Of a DNA stretch of 64,000 bases, positions 18,526 to 27,339 are shown one piece after another. Origin of the DNA: Chryseobacterium sp. S0630. Its GTDB lineage: Bacteria > Bacteroidota > Bacteroidia > Flavobacteriales > Weeksellaceae. Under the pieces are notes generated by a model. The model did no database searches, was not told the origin of the DNA, and saw nothing but the letters and a program-made list of their open reading frames with translations. Location of the stretch: assembly GCF_024158915.1 (NCBI RefSeq), contig NZ_JAMZGF010000017.1, forward strand, positions 1-64,000. The letters run 5' to 3'. The position numbers and the translations under genes are program-made. Every line of letters begins with the position of its first letter. The stretch's first letter is position 1.

Positions 18526-19317
18526 TTAGGTTGTTTCAATTTTTCTGTTGAGCATTCCCGCATCGGGATTATAGTTATCCCAGATCTTCCAGGTGTTATT
18601 TATTTTTTTGATAAAATAAATTTGTGTACTCAGTTGATTGACAAAATGTTCTTCTCCGGTTTCACCTACTTTAAAAAGAAGATTCCAGAATTCCTGAGAT
18701 TCCAGGATTTTTTTCTCCGGATCATCAGTGACCACCTGAATATCAAAAACTTCATAATTGGATCTGTTGTTCTTGGTCACCAGCTGGAAGTCTTTATCAC
18801 ACAATTCTTTACTGAACAGCGAAACCCTTTCCAGGAATGGAGAATCATCAAAAACCAGGTCTTTAAAAAGCTTGGTATTATGGTTGGGAAACTGTTTACA
18901 AAACTCAAAAGCGGTGGCACAGTATTCGTAAACCATCTGCGTAAGATAAGACTGGTCATCCGTTTCCTCTTCTTCCTGTTTCTTATATCTGATGGTAAGG
19001 ATGTAATCATTAAGATCTTTATATCCTAAGAAGATGCATATTTTATCAAGTGTTTTAAGAAATCTGAGATCACTATGGGTTTTATCCTGATAATCGTTTT
19101 CAAAAAAACGTTGTAAGGTTACATGAGAAATGGTATTTCCGATTTCAAATTTTTTTCCTCCTTTCAGTTCTTCAGCTTCAGAAAGCTCATCTTTAATAAT
19201 TTCGGAAAGAATAATATAATGGCTTCTCTTCCATTCATTCACATTCCCCAAAACAGAATTCCTTACCTTGGAATGTTTTACCACTTCGTCTCGTATCGAA
19301 TTATATATAGTTTTCAA
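18526..19317 (-). CDS. Protein of unknown function with helical, HTH-like N-terminal part
   Basis: Cytoplasmic protein of 263 residues. The N-terminal 110 residues include a block (ISHVTLQRFFEND, then LRFLKTLDKICIFLGYKDLNDYI) that resembles the start of helix-turn-helix-type modules common in Bacteroidota, in which a helix pair precedes an FLGY-x-x-x-x-x-F motif. The C-terminal 140 residues are predicted alpha/beta and end with a Trp-rich segment (NNTWKIWDNYNPD), somewhat like NTF2-fold ligand domains. I do not recognise the family. It lies between a CoA-transferase gene and hpd, so a regulator of aromatic catabolism is possible but unsupported. Confidence 0.65.
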   Translation of the reverse strand: MKTIYNSIRDEVVKHSKVRNSVLGNVNEWKRSHYIILSEIIKDELSEAEELKGGKKFEIGNTISHVTLQRFFENDYQDKTHSDLRFLKTLDKICIFLGYKDLNDYILTIRYKKQEEEETDDQSYLTQMVYEYCATAFEFCKQFPNHNTKLFKDLVFDDSPFLERVSLFSKELCDKDFQLVTKNNRSNYEVFDIQVVTDDPEKKILESQEFWNLLFKVGETGEEHFVNQLSTQIYFIKKINNTWKIWDNYNPDAGMLNRKIETT

Positions 19318-19457
19318 TTTCCTTGTTTTTGAAAGAGTTTTATCAAATATACTGCCAAAATTTTAATATTTTTTTATCAATTTATGATGAAGAGTTCAAA
19401 ATTTGTTTTAATATTTCAATTTTAAAAAGCAGTTGTAAGGACTTTATAGTTTGATAA

Positions 19458-20732
19458 TCAGTGTTTAAATCTTTCAAAAGCAGCTCTTTCCAGCATTTCT
19501 CTGTCATCAGGATGAGCAATACTGATAAGTTCCTGTGCTCTCTGGCGAAGGTTTTTCCCATACAGATAAGCTGTTCCGTATTCAGTTACCACATAATGAA
19601 TATGTCCTCTTGTGGTTACTACGCCTGCTCCCTGTTTAAGAAAAGGAACAATTCTGGAAATTCCTTTTTTGGTTCTTGCGGTGATGGCTATGATAGGTTT
19701 TCCATCATCACTTAAAGCTGCACCACGCATAAAGTCCATTTGCCCTCCGATTCCGCTGTACTGCATCGTTCCGATAGAGTCGGCACATACCTGTCCTGTA
19801 AGATCTATTTCGATGGCAGAGTTGATGGCTACCATTTTTTTGTTCCTCATGATGTTGATCGGGAAATTCACTTCACTTACATCTCTGAAGGCAAAGATTG
19901 TATTATCGTCCACATAATCATACAGTTTTCTGGTTCCGAAACAGAAGCTTGTAATGGTCTTATTGTCGTTATACCCTTTGTATTTGTTGTTGATTATATC
20001 ATTCTGAATCAGATCAATAACACCGTCGCTCAGCATCTCTGTGTGAATTCCCAGATCTTTATGGTTGGTAAGGCATTTTAAAACAGCATCAGGAATCGTT
20101 CCGATACCCATCTGCAGCGTTGATCTGTCTTCAATAAGCTCTGCTACATTTTTTCCGACGAGCATTTCTTCAGGGCCTACTTTAGAACCATAGTCTACGG
20201 TCGGAAGTTCCTCTTCATGCCAAACCAGTTTATGAATTCTGCTGATGTGGATCATCCCGTCTCCATGAGTTCTTGGCATTCTCGGATTAACAATGGCAAC
20301 AATGATTTTTGCTGTATCTACAGCGGCTCTTGCAATGTCCACTGAAGTTCCCAAAGTACAAAACCCGTGTTTGTCGGGTGGAGAAACTGTAACAATGGCT
20401 ACATCAAGAGGCAGGATATTTTTTCTGAATAAAATAGGAATTTCACTTAAGAAAACGGGAACAAAGTCTCCACGGTCGGAATTCACTGCATCACGCACAG
20501 GAGTGGAAACAAATAAAGAGTTGATAAAAAAACTGTCTTTGTATTCCGGTTTTGCAATTTCCACATTTCCCTGTTGGGTAATGGAAACCATTTCCACATT
20601 TTGCAAACGATTAGACTGTCTTGCCAGCTCATCAATAAGGTAATTGGGAGTACAGGCACTACCGTGAAAAAAGACACGGTTTCCACTTTTTATCGTATAT
20701 ATTGCTTCTTCTGCGCTGATGTAATTATTCAT
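19458..20732 (-). CDS. Acetyl-CoA hydrolase/transferase (4-hydroxybutyrate CoA-transferase type)
   Basis: Class I CoA-transferase of 424 residues. LQMGIGTIPDAVL and the catalytic-glutamate loop GIHTEMLSDGVIDL match the 4-hydroxybutyrate/butyrate CoA-transferase branch. GIGGQMDFMRGA and VTEYGTAYLYGKNLRQRAQEL close the C-terminal domain. It would move CoA between acetyl-CoA and a short-chain acid. It is followed upstream on the same strand by a second, different CoA-transferase. Being next to genes that release acetoacetate and fumarate suggests a role in activating or balancing those acids; this is inference. Confidence 0.9.
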   Translation of the reverse strand: MNNYISAEEAIYTIKSGNRVFFHGSACTPNYLIDELARQSNRLQNVEMVSITQQGNVEIAKPEYKDSFFINSLFVSTPVRDAVNSDRGDFVPVFLSEIPILFRKNILPLDVAIVTVSPPDKHGFCTLGTSVDIARAAVDTAKIIVAIVNPRMPRTHGDGMIHISRIHKLVWHEEELPTVDYGSKVGPEEMLVGKNVAELIEDRSTLQMGIGTIPDAVLKCLTNHKDLGIHTEMLSDGVIDLIQNDIINNKYKGYNDNKTITSFCFGTRKLYDYVDDNTIFAFRDVSEVNFPINIMRNKKMVAINSAIEIDLTGQVCADSIGTMQYSGIGGQMDFMRGAALSDDGKPIIAITARTKKGISRIVPFLKQGAGVVTTRGHIHYVVTEYGTAYLYGKNLRQRAQELISIAHPDDREMLERAAFERFKH

Positions 20733-20894
20733 ATTTTGTATTTTTAAAAAGGGGGTTAAGGATATTTTTATAACTCATAAAAATACCTCTCTTCTATCAA
20801 AGATAATCTTTATAATTTTATATTCATATAAATATTTTGAGGATATTGAACAGACTTTTATCATATGGATAAACCAGCTTTGAATTAAACAGGA

Positions 20895-20922
20895 AGGACT
20901 GAATGTGTTGGCATTCAGTCCT
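20895..20922. terminator. Terminator hairpin after the second CoA-transferase
   Basis: AGGACTGAATG and CATTCAGTCCT pair perfectly around a 6-base loop. The hairpin lies 30 bases past the stop of the minus-strand gene that ends at 20953. Confidence 0.75.
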
Positions 20923-20952
20923 TTCGTTTTATCTGTTGTTTTGATAAAAATC

Positions 20953-22464
20953 TTAATTAGCTATTTCTACAGCTGTTTTCTGCTTCATACTTCCGGTTTC
21001 TGCAAATCGTAAATGCCAGCTGAAAGATTCTTGTAATAAATGTGGAGTATGACCTCCTTTTTCACAGGCTCTGTCGAAGTAAGATTGTAGTTCTTCCTTA
21101 TAATCCGGGTGAACACAATTGTCAATGATTTTCTGGGCTCTTTCTCTTGGTGCCAATCCTCTTAAGTCAGCTAATCCGACATCTGTTACCAGAATATCTA
21201 CATCATGTTCTGTATGGTCAGTATGAGAAACCATTGGAAGAACATGAGAAATATTGTTGCCTTTTGAAGCTGCCTGAGTCACAAAAATACTTAAATAAGC
21301 GTTTCTTGCAAAGTCTCCGGAACCACCGATTCCGTTCATGATTTTTGTTCCTCCGATATGAGTAGAGTTTACATTTCCATAGATATCGAATTCAATGGCA
21401 GTGTTGATAGCAATTACTCCCAGTCTTCTGATCAATCCCGGTGTATTGGAAATATTTTGAGGTCTTAAAACGAATTTGTCTTTATATTTTGACAGGTTTC
21501 CCAGAACTCTTTCATAGCATTCCTGAGAAACGGTAATGGATGATGCAGAAGCAAAGCTTAGCTTACCGGAATCGATCAGATCGAATGTACTGTCTTGTAG
21601 CACTTCGGAAAACATTGTCAGGTCATAAAAATTACTGTCTTTGAATCCCGTCAGAACAGCGTTGGCTACTTTACCGATGCCTGCCTGCAGAGGAAGTAAA
21701 CGGTCTGTAAGACGTCCCAAAAGAACTTCATTTTCAAAGAAAGCAAGAAGATGTTTGGCGATTGCTGTTGTTTTTTCGTCCGGTTCTGCAATATCCGCCG
21801 GGCTGTCTTTACGGTTGGTAAATACGATGGCCTCAATTTTTTCAGGATCTACAGGAATACTTTTTCTCCCGATTTTGTTCCATGGCGCAACAATTGGAAT
21901 AACATTTCTGTAAGGATAATCTTCTGCCTGGTAGATATCATGAATTCCGTAGACTTCTTCAGGAACTTCCGTATTGATTTCAATAATAACCTTTTTAGCC
22001 AAAGCCGCAAAGGTCACTGAATTCCCTACAGATGTGGTAGGAACAATACTTCCGTCTCTTTCAATATAAGCAGCTTCGATAATGGCTACATCAATGCTTT
22101 GAAGATTTTTGGTGTGAAGAAGCTCGGCACTTTCACTCAAATGCTGGTCGATGAAGAGAATTTCACCATTATTAATTTTGTTTCTTAAAATAGGATCTAC
22201 CTGGAACGGCATTCTTTTTTTCAGAACGTTGGCTTCTGCCAGTTTTCCATCGGTACCGTGCCCCAGTGAAGCTCCGGTCATCAAAGTGACTTTCAGGTCT
22301 TCTGTTTTTCCTCTTTCAGCCAATGCCGGTAAGATGGCTTTGCTGTCACCTGCTTTTGTAAAGCCGCTGGACCCAATGGTCATACCGTCTTTAATGATTT
22401 TTACAGCATTTTCGGCTGTGGTTACCTTTTGGTGTAAACTTTCTAATCTGATTCTTTCTAACAT
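20953..22464 (-). CDS. Acetyl-CoA hydrolase/transferase (succinate CoA-transferase type)
   Basis: Class I CoA-transferase of 503 residues, the length of acetyl-CoA:succinate CoA-transferases rather than of the 424-residue paralogue next door. GSSGFTKAGDSKAILPAL opens the protein. LTMFSEVLQDSTFDLID carries the likely catalytic Glu. IGGTKIMNGIGGSGDFARNAY is the second-domain signature. It would convert acetyl-CoA plus succinate to succinyl-CoA plus acetate, or the reverse. A terminator separates it from the shorter paralogue, so the two are probably separately transcribed. Confidence 0.9.
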   Translation of the reverse strand: MLERIRLESLHQKVTTAENAVKIIKDGMTIGSSGFTKAGDSKAILPALAERGKTEDLKVTLMTGASLGHGTDGKLAEANVLKKRMPFQVDPILRNKINNGEILFIDQHLSESAELLHTKNLQSIDVAIIEAAYIERDGSIVPTTSVGNSVTFAALAKKVIIEINTEVPEEVYGIHDIYQAEDYPYRNVIPIVAPWNKIGRKSIPVDPEKIEAIVFTNRKDSPADIAEPDEKTTAIAKHLLAFFENEVLLGRLTDRLLPLQAGIGKVANAVLTGFKDSNFYDLTMFSEVLQDSTFDLIDSGKLSFASASSITVSQECYERVLGNLSKYKDKFVLRPQNISNTPGLIRRLGVIAINTAIEFDIYGNVNSTHIGGTKIMNGIGGSGDFARNAYLSIFVTQAASKGNNISHVLPMVSHTDHTEHDVDILVTDVGLADLRGLAPRERAQKIIDNCVHPDYKEELQSYFDRACEKGGHTPHLLQESFSWHLRFAETGSMKQKTAVEIAN

Positions 22465-22547
22465 GTAATATTGATTTTGTTTTAAACCACCATTACTTAG
22501 GATGCGATATGAAAAATAATGATGGTAAATATGTTAACCATACCTCA

Positions 22548-22555
22548 CAAATTTA
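22548..22555 (-). promoter_or_regulatory. Putative -7 element of the succinate CoA-transferase gene
   Basis: CAAATTTA on the plus strand reads TAAATTTG on the minus strand, a match to the Bacteroidota -7 consensus, 84 bases before the start codon. No good -33 is seen; a perfect hairpin occupies that position instead. Confidence 0.5.
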
Positions 22556-22560
22556 CGAAA

Positions 22561-22595
22561 AAAGACGCTTTAAATAAAGGATTTAAAGCGTCTTT
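22561..22595. terminator. Strong hairpin upstream of the CoA-transferase gene
   Basis: AAAGACGCTTTAAAT (22561-22575) and ATTTAAAGCGTCTTT (22581-22595) pair perfectly over 15 bases with a 5-base loop. It resembles a terminator, but lies just upstream of the predicted CoA-transferase promoter and over 280 bases past the hmgA stop. Confidence 0.65.
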
Positions 22596-22671
22596 TGTAT
22601 GTATTCAGTAATACTTTTTTTATATGAGCTTAATAGATTTTTATTGTTAAATTAATCTATTTTGAATTTTT

Positions 22672-22856
22672 AACCATAAAAGTCACAAAGGCTTATGGCT
22701 AAACACTTTACTTTAATAAAAAAAAACAGTATGAGTGCTGCATAAAGTTCACATTAGACGAAAATCTTCGATTTTCAAAAGCTTAAGTGCTCTTTTTGGT
22801 AAGCATTATTTGCTTATAAGGCTTAAGTGTTTAAATCTTTTGTGACTTTTGTGGTT
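22672..22856 (+). repeat. Gene-less version of the GxxExxY cassette (solo element A)
   Basis: Imperfect terminal inverted repeats AACCATAAAAGTCACAAA and TTTTGTGACTTTTGTGGTT bound a 185-bp element. Inside are AAACACTTTA, AAGTTCACATTAG, one 17-bp palindrome GAAAATC-TTC-GATTTTC (22760-22776), CTTAAGTGCTCTTTTTGG and CTTAAGTGTTTAAA. These blocks occur in the same order in the GxxExxY cassette on either side of the gene. The element fills the hmgA/CoA-transferase spacer. Confidence 0.8.
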
Positions 22857-22880
22857 GATATTAAAGTTTATAACTGTTGA

Positions 22881-24032
22881 CTATTCCAGCCATGAAGTTT
22901 TATAAGAAGGATCTTCTACTTTTAAAGCTTCTTCTGTAATTTTTAACGGGCGGAAAGGGTCTACCATTACAGCATATTCTTCCGTGAATTTTTTACCGAT
23001 ACTTCTTTCCATAGCACCAGGGTGAGGTCCGTGTACAATTCCGCCAGGGTGAAGCGTGAAGTCCATAAGGTCAATATGGTTACGGCTCATGAAATCACCT
23101 TCTGTGTAGAACAGTACCTCATCAGAGTCAATATTAGAGTGGTTGTAAGGCGCCGGAATAGCCTGTGGATGATAATCATACATTCTTGCACAGAATGAAC
23201 ATACCACGAAATTATGTCCTTCAAAATTCTGGTGAACCGGTGGCGGTTGGTGAATTCTTCCGGTAATCGGTTCGAAGTTTTTGATATTGAATTTGTAAGG
23301 ATAAAAATAGCCGTCCCAGCCTACCACATCAAATGGGTGTGTGGCGTAGATGAAGTCGGTAATCTGGTTTTCTTTTTTTACTTTAATTAAGAATTCTCCT
23401 TTTTCATCGATAGGTTCTCTGTAAGTAGGAGCGATCATATCTCTTTCGCAGAATGGAGAATGTTCCAAAAGCTGTCCGAATTCGTTTCTGTATCTTTTCG
23501 GAGTATAAATAGGAGAGTGGCTTTCTAATACAAAAAAGACTGTATCATCAGATTTCAGTTCTACCTGATAAATGGTTCCTCTCGGAATAATCAGATAATC
23601 TCCCGTTACGAATTCAAGATCTCCTACAAATGTTTTCAAAATTCCGGTTCCGTTATGAACATACAAAAGCTCATCACATTCTGCATTTTTATAGAAATAA
23701 TCCATCGATTTTCTTGGCTTTGCCAATCCCATTTTCAGGTCGTTATTCATCAAAAGGATCTTTCGGCTGTCCATAAAATCGTCTTCAGGAGTGACGTTCA
23801 TTCCCTTAAACATTCTCGGAGCCACATTTTTTTCCACTGCTATTTTTGGAGTAACATCTTTCGGCTCACCGATAGATTTAATCTGTGTAGGGCGGTGGAT
23901 ATGATATAACAGAGAAGAAATACCATGGAAGCCTTCTGTACCGAAAAGCTGCTCATAGTAAAATTTATCTTCCGGAGACTTAAAGATCGTATGCCTTTTT
24001 GGTGGGATATTTCCCAGTTGATGATATCTCAT
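22881..24032 (-). CDS. hmgA: Homogentisate 1,2-dioxygenase
   Basis: Non-haem iron ring-cleavage dioxygenase opening homogentisate to maleylacetoacetate. It has 383 residues, shorter than the roughly 430-residue proteobacterial enzymes. Cupin-type strands include ELLYVHNGTGILKT and GDYLIIPRGTIYQVE. The C-terminal iron-site region has GRIHQPPPVHQNFEGHNFVVCSF and TLHPGGIVHGPHPGAMERSIG. It starts the minus-strand tyrosine-catabolism run and is divergent from a TonB receptor gene with which it shares a 120-base intergenic region. Confidence 0.93.
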   Translation of the reverse strand: MRYHQLGNIPPKRHTIFKSPEDKFYYEQLFGTEGFHGISSLLYHIHRPTQIKSIGEPKDVTPKIAVEKNVAPRMFKGMNVTPEDDFMDSRKILLMNNDLKMGLAKPRKSMDYFYKNAECDELLYVHNGTGILKTFVGDLEFVTGDYLIIPRGTIYQVELKSDDTVFFVLESHSPIYTPKRYRNEFGQLLEHSPFCERDMIAPTYREPIDEKGEFLIKVKKENQITDFIYATHPFDVVGWDGYFYPYKFNIKNFEPITGRIHQPPPVHQNFEGHNFVVCSFCARMYDYHPQAIPAPYNHSNIDSDEVLFYTEGDFMSRNHIDLMDFTLHPGGIVHGPHPGAMERSIGKKFTEEYAVMVDPFRPLKITEEALKVEDPSYKTSWLE

Positions 24033-24054
24033 TTTACTTTCATATGTAGTTTCT

Positions 24055-24086
24055 CAAATTTAATCATTTTTCATGAATTGGCTCAA
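24055..24086 (-). promoter_or_regulatory. Promoter of hmgA
   Basis: On the minus strand, TTG (24086-24084) and TAAATTTG (24062-24055) are 21 bases apart, fitting the Bacteroidota -33/-7 layout. The predicted start is about 15-20 bases before the hmgA ATG. Confidence 0.65.
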
Positions 24087-24106
24087 CCTATATTTTTTGC
24101 ATTAAG

Positions 24107-24147
24107 TTTTGTATTTGAAAAATAATTGTTAGATTTGTCTAACAATT
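24107..24147 (+). promoter_or_regulatory. Promoter and overlapping palindrome of the second TonB receptor
   Basis: TTTTG (24107-24111) and TAGATTTG (24130-24137) form a -33/-7 pair with an 18-base spacer. The -7 element lies at the centre of a perfect 24-bp dyad (AATTGTTAGA, TTTG, TCTAACAATT; 24124-24147). A repressor binding there would cover the promoter. The start near 24144 supports translation from 24156. Confidence 0.7.
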
Positions 24148-24155
24148 TTAATTTC

Positions 24156-26225
24156 ATGAAGCGAATATTATTTTCTATTACTTTTTTATCAACCTATTGT
24201 TTTGCGCAGGAGACCGATAGTTTGAGTTTATCACAGACTAAAAATCTGGATTCTGCGAGAGTTACGAAGAGGGAAATCAAGACAAGTAACATTGAGGATG
24301 TAGTGGTTACCGGTACCATAAAACCGATGAGCAGGTCTAAAAGTCCTGTTGCCGTGGAAATTTACAGTCAGAAATTTTTTCAGAAAAATCCTACTCCCAG
24401 CATTTTTGAAGCCATTGCGATGGTAAATGGGGTAAAACCTCAGCTGAATTGTTCAGTATGTAACACAGGAGATATTCATATTAATGGACTGGAAGGACCG
24501 TATACGATGATTCTGATTGACGGAATGCCCATTGTAAGTTCACTTTCTACCGTGTATGGACTAAGTGGAATTCCGAATAGTTTGGTTGACCGAATTGAAG
24601 TAGTAAAAGGACCTGCTTCTTCAATCTATGGTTCTGAAGCAATGGGAGGTGTAATTAATATTATCACCAAAAATGCACTGACTGCTCCTAAATTAAGTGT
24701 TGATCTGATGACATCGAGTTGGTTTGAAAATAATCTGGATCTTTCCACCAAATTCAACGTTGGGAAGAATGCAGCTTCATTATTAAGTTTAAATTATTTC
24801 AGTTTTCAGGAAAGAATAGATCAGAATAAAGATAATTTCACGGATACCACTTTACAAAGCAGAATTTCCGTATTTAACAAGTGGAATTTTAAGAGAAAAG
24901 AAAACAGACAGGCAAGTTTTGCTTTGAGGTATCTGTATGAAGACCGTTTTGGCGGTGAAATGCAGTGGAATAAATCTTTCCGTGGCAGTGACGAAGTATA
25001 CGGAGAAAGTATCTATACCAACAGAGCAGAGGTTTTCGGATTGTACGAATGGCCGATGAAAGAGCATATCGTGACACAGTTTTCTTATAATTATCATGAT
25101 CAGAATTCGTTTTATGGATCAAACCCATTCAATGCTACACAAAAAGTGGCTTTTGTACAGACGTATTGGGACAGAAGTTTCGGGAAACATGATATCACGG
25201 CCGGACTTACCTTCAAAAGAACTTTTTATGATGATAACACTCCGGGAACATTAGCTTCAGACGGTATCACGAATGCACCGATGAAATCTCCTATCTGGGG
25301 AGCTTTTATCCAGGATCAGTGGGAAATTAATGATAAAAATACGTTGTTACTTGGGTACAGGTATGATTATGATAAAGTGCATCATTCTGTACATTCACCG
25401 AGGTTTGCATGGAAATTTAATCCCAATCCGTATCATACCTTGCGTTTCAACTTTGGAACAGGTTTCAGAGTGGTTAATTTATTTACGGAAGATCATGCTG
25501 CATTGACAGGTTCAAGAGAAGTTGTGGTAAAATCTGACCTGAAGCCGGAAAGATCCATCAACGGAAACCTTAATTATATCTGGAAAATTCCTGTAGGCAG
25601 CCGAATGGTAAATCTTGATGCGTCTGCTTTCTATACGTATTTCAGTAATAAAATTGTAGGGGATTTTGATTCTGATCCTAACAAAATTATTTATGATAAT
25701 CTTCACGGATACGGAATTTCAAGAGGTGCTTCCCTGAATGTGGATTTCAGTTTTCAGTTTCCTTTGAGTGTTAATCTGGGAGTTACTTATCTGGATGTCT
25801 ATCAGAAATTTGATAATGAAAATCAAAAAACACAGCAGCTGCACGCTCCGAAATGGAGTGGTACTTATAACCTGACCTATAAATTCGCGAATAACCTGAC
25901 TATCGATTTTACAGGACAGTTTTACGGACCAATGAGGCTTCCTGTTCTTGTGAACGATTTCCGCCCTGAATATTCACCCTTTTATTCTTTGGCCAATATT
26001 CAGGTGTCCAAGAGTTTTAAATCCGGATTTGAAGTGTATTGCGGGATGAAAAACTTATTCAATTTCAGACCTAAAGATCCTTTGATGAGACCATTTGACC
26101 CGTTTGATAAGCATGTTGATGATCCTATCAATAATCCTAATCATTATACTTTTGATACCGCATACGGTTATGCACCGATGCAGGGGATCAGAGGTTTCCT
26201 GGGAGTAAAATATACTTTAAAATGA
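24156..26225 (+). CDS. TonB-dependent receptor with CxxC plug motif
   Basis: Outer-membrane receptor of 689 residues. An ATG at 24126 is in frame, but it precedes the predicted transcription start and hides the signal peptide, so 24156 was chosen (signal MKRILFSITF...CFAQ). The plug has VVVTGTIKPMSRS (about 49-61), a cysteine pair Cys99/Cys102 (CSVCNTGD), INGLEGPYTMILIDGMPI and IEVVKGPASSIYGSEAMGG. The barrel ends in a short final strand (RGFLGVKYTLK). The gene overlaps the following thioredoxin-like gene by ATGA. The cysteine pair plus redox partner suggests a metal or metal-complex substrate; this is inference. Confidence 0.9.
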   Translation: MKRILFSITFLSTYCFAQETDSLSLSQTKNLDSARVTKREIKTSNIEDVVVTGTIKPMSRSKSPVAVEIYSQKFFQKNPTPSIFEAIAMVNGVKPQLNCSVCNTGDIHINGLEGPYTMILIDGMPIVSSLSTVYGLSGIPNSLVDRIEVVKGPASSIYGSEAMGGVINIITKNALTAPKLSVDLMTSSWFENNLDLSTKFNVGKNAASLLSLNYFSFQERIDQNKDNFTDTTLQSRISVFNKWNFKRKENRQASFALRYLYEDRFGGEMQWNKSFRGSDEVYGESIYTNRAEVFGLYEWPMKEHIVTQFSYNYHDQNSFYGSNPFNATQKVAFVQTYWDRSFGKHDITAGLTFKRTFYDDNTPGTLASDGITNAPMKSPIWGAFIQDQWEINDKNTLLLGYRYDYDKVHHSVHSPRFAWKFNPNPYHTLRFNFGTGFRVVNLFTEDHAALTGSREVVVKSDLKPERSINGNLNYIWKIPVGSRMVNLDASAFYTYFSNKIVGDFDSDPNKIIYDNLHGYGISRGASLNVDFSFQFPLSVNLGVTYLDVYQKFDNENQKTQQLHAPKWSGTYNLTYKFANNLTIDFTGQFYGPMRLPVLVNDFRPEYSPFYSLANIQVSKSFKSGFEVYCGMKNLFNFRPKDPLMRPFDPFDKHVDDPINNPNHYTFDTAYGYAPMQGIRGFLGVKYTLK

Positions 26226-26683
26226 AAAAAATAGCTTTATTTTTAATGTTAGTGCCCTGTTTTTATCTGTCTCAGATGAAGACAGGCACTTTTTCTGATC
26301 TTGAAGTTCAGCAGAAAGAAAACCCGAAGCCGGTGGTTATTCACCTTTATACGGACTGGTGTGCAGTCTGTAAGATTGAGTCTTTCCGTATGAGTAAAGA
26401 TAAAGAGCTGGTTGATATGATCAATGACAATTTTTATTTTGTCAATTTTGAGGCAGAGAAGACAAAGGAAAAAATCCATTTTCAGAATCAGGAGTTTGAA
26501 TATCTGCAGAATGGAAACTCCGGAATTCATGAGTTGGCACTGGCTTTATCAAAGAATAAAAATCAGCCTGTTTATCCTTTATGGGTATTCCTGGATAAAC
26601 ATCAGAATCTGGTGTATTATCAGGAAGGGCAGATGACACCTGAGAAAATGAAGCAGAAGCTGTTGGAGATTTCTGCTTTGTAA
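26222..26683 (+). CDS. Thioredoxin-family exported protein
   Basis: Thioredoxin-fold protein of 153 residues with an N-terminal signal peptide (about 1-18, ending LSQ). The redox motif WCAVCK is at residues 46-51. VYPLWVFLD contains the position of the cis-proline loop. It resembles the thiol:disulfide interchange domain of DsbD-like or DUF255-like proteins. The start codon overlaps the stop of the receptor gene (ATGA), so translation is coupled. A role in reducing the receptor's cysteines or handling its ligand is a guess from context. Confidence 0.85.
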   Translation: MKKIALFLMLVPCFYLSQMKTGTFSDLEVQQKENPKPVVIHLYTDWCAVCKIESFRMSKDKELVDMINDNFYFVNFEAEKTKEKIHFQNQEFEYLQNGNSGIHELALALSKNKNQPVYPLWVFLDKHQNLVYYQEGQMTPEKMKQKLLEISAL

Positions 26684-26751
26684 GGTGTGAGATTTGAATT
26701 TAGACAATTATATACAATTTCACATCAATCCTGCTATTTTTATTATGACGC

Positions 26752-26825
26752 TGTCATTCTGAATGTAACGCAGTGAAATGAAGAATCTAAGCTTTACATG
26801 AGATTCTTCCTTCGTCAGAATGACA
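26752..26825. repeat. Nested inverted repeat (GTCATTCTGA hairpin element)
   Basis: TGTCATTCTGA (26752-26762) pairs with TCAGAATGACA (26815-26825), and an inner AAGAATCT (26781-26788) pairs with AGATTCTT (26801-26808). The result is a 74-base imperfect hairpin. It lies between convergent genes and may help terminate both. Confidence 0.85.
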
Positions 26826-26865
26826 ATGGTGTAAAATACTATATAGTCATTATAGTCATCTAAAT

Positions 26866-27336
26866 TTAAATTTTTGCATCAATCAACACCGCCAGCTGAA
26901 TACAAGGTTCATCAGAACGGTTGCTCCATGCATGATTTGTTCCTCTTTGAATGACAATGTCGCCAGGTTTCAGAAGAGTTTCACCTTCTTCCATGATGAT
27001 ATAGAGCTCACCGGAAAGAATAATGATATAATCAAGTGTAGGCGTTTGATGCATCATCGGATGAGGTTCATTCTTTTTCCATTCTACTCCTAAATTTTTA
27101 TCTGGAGGGACTATAACATATCGAAGATAAGTGCCATTTTTAGGTGTTTGCGGAAATCCGGTATTGGGGATTCTGGTTTCAAAGTCCAGACTGGCTGGCA
27201 TGGTCTGGGTATTCCACACATCGGAAATGATAAGTCCCGGGAAGTGTTCTACAGCATTTTCTACCTGCATATCTTCAATAATGACAGATTTTCCGTCTTT
27301 TATTCCTGTTACGATTCGTCTTGGTATTTTGTTCAT
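26866..27336 (-). CDS. Cupin domain protein
   Basis: Protein of 156 residues with one cupin domain in its C-terminal half. The conserved blocks are HPMMHQTPTLDYIIILSGEL (about 92-111) and GDIVIQRGTNHAWSNRSDEPC (about 125-145). The histidines in both blocks could bind a metal. An N-terminal segment contains FPGLIISDVWNT, also seen in small cupins annotated near oxidoreductases. Its ATG is 3 bases past the stop of the dehydrogenase gene on the same strand, so they form an operon. Substrate unknown. Confidence 0.85.
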   Translation of the reverse strand: MNKIPRRIVTGIKDGKSVIIEDMQVENAVEHFPGLIISDVWNTQTMPASLDFETRIPNTGFPQTPKNGTYLRYVIVPPDKNLGVEWKKNEPHPMMHQTPTLDYIIILSGELYIIMEEGETLLKPGDIVIQRGTNHAWSNRSDEPCIQLAVLIDAKI

Positions 27337-27339
27337 AGA

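Noticed and set aside
18490..19029. 179-codon open frame opposite the gene at 18526
   Set aside because: Starts inside the terminator of the opposite gene and has composition typical of a reverse-complement shadow.
24126..24155. Upstream ATG as start of the second TonB receptor
   Set aside because: It precedes the predicted transcription start and would bury the signal peptide.
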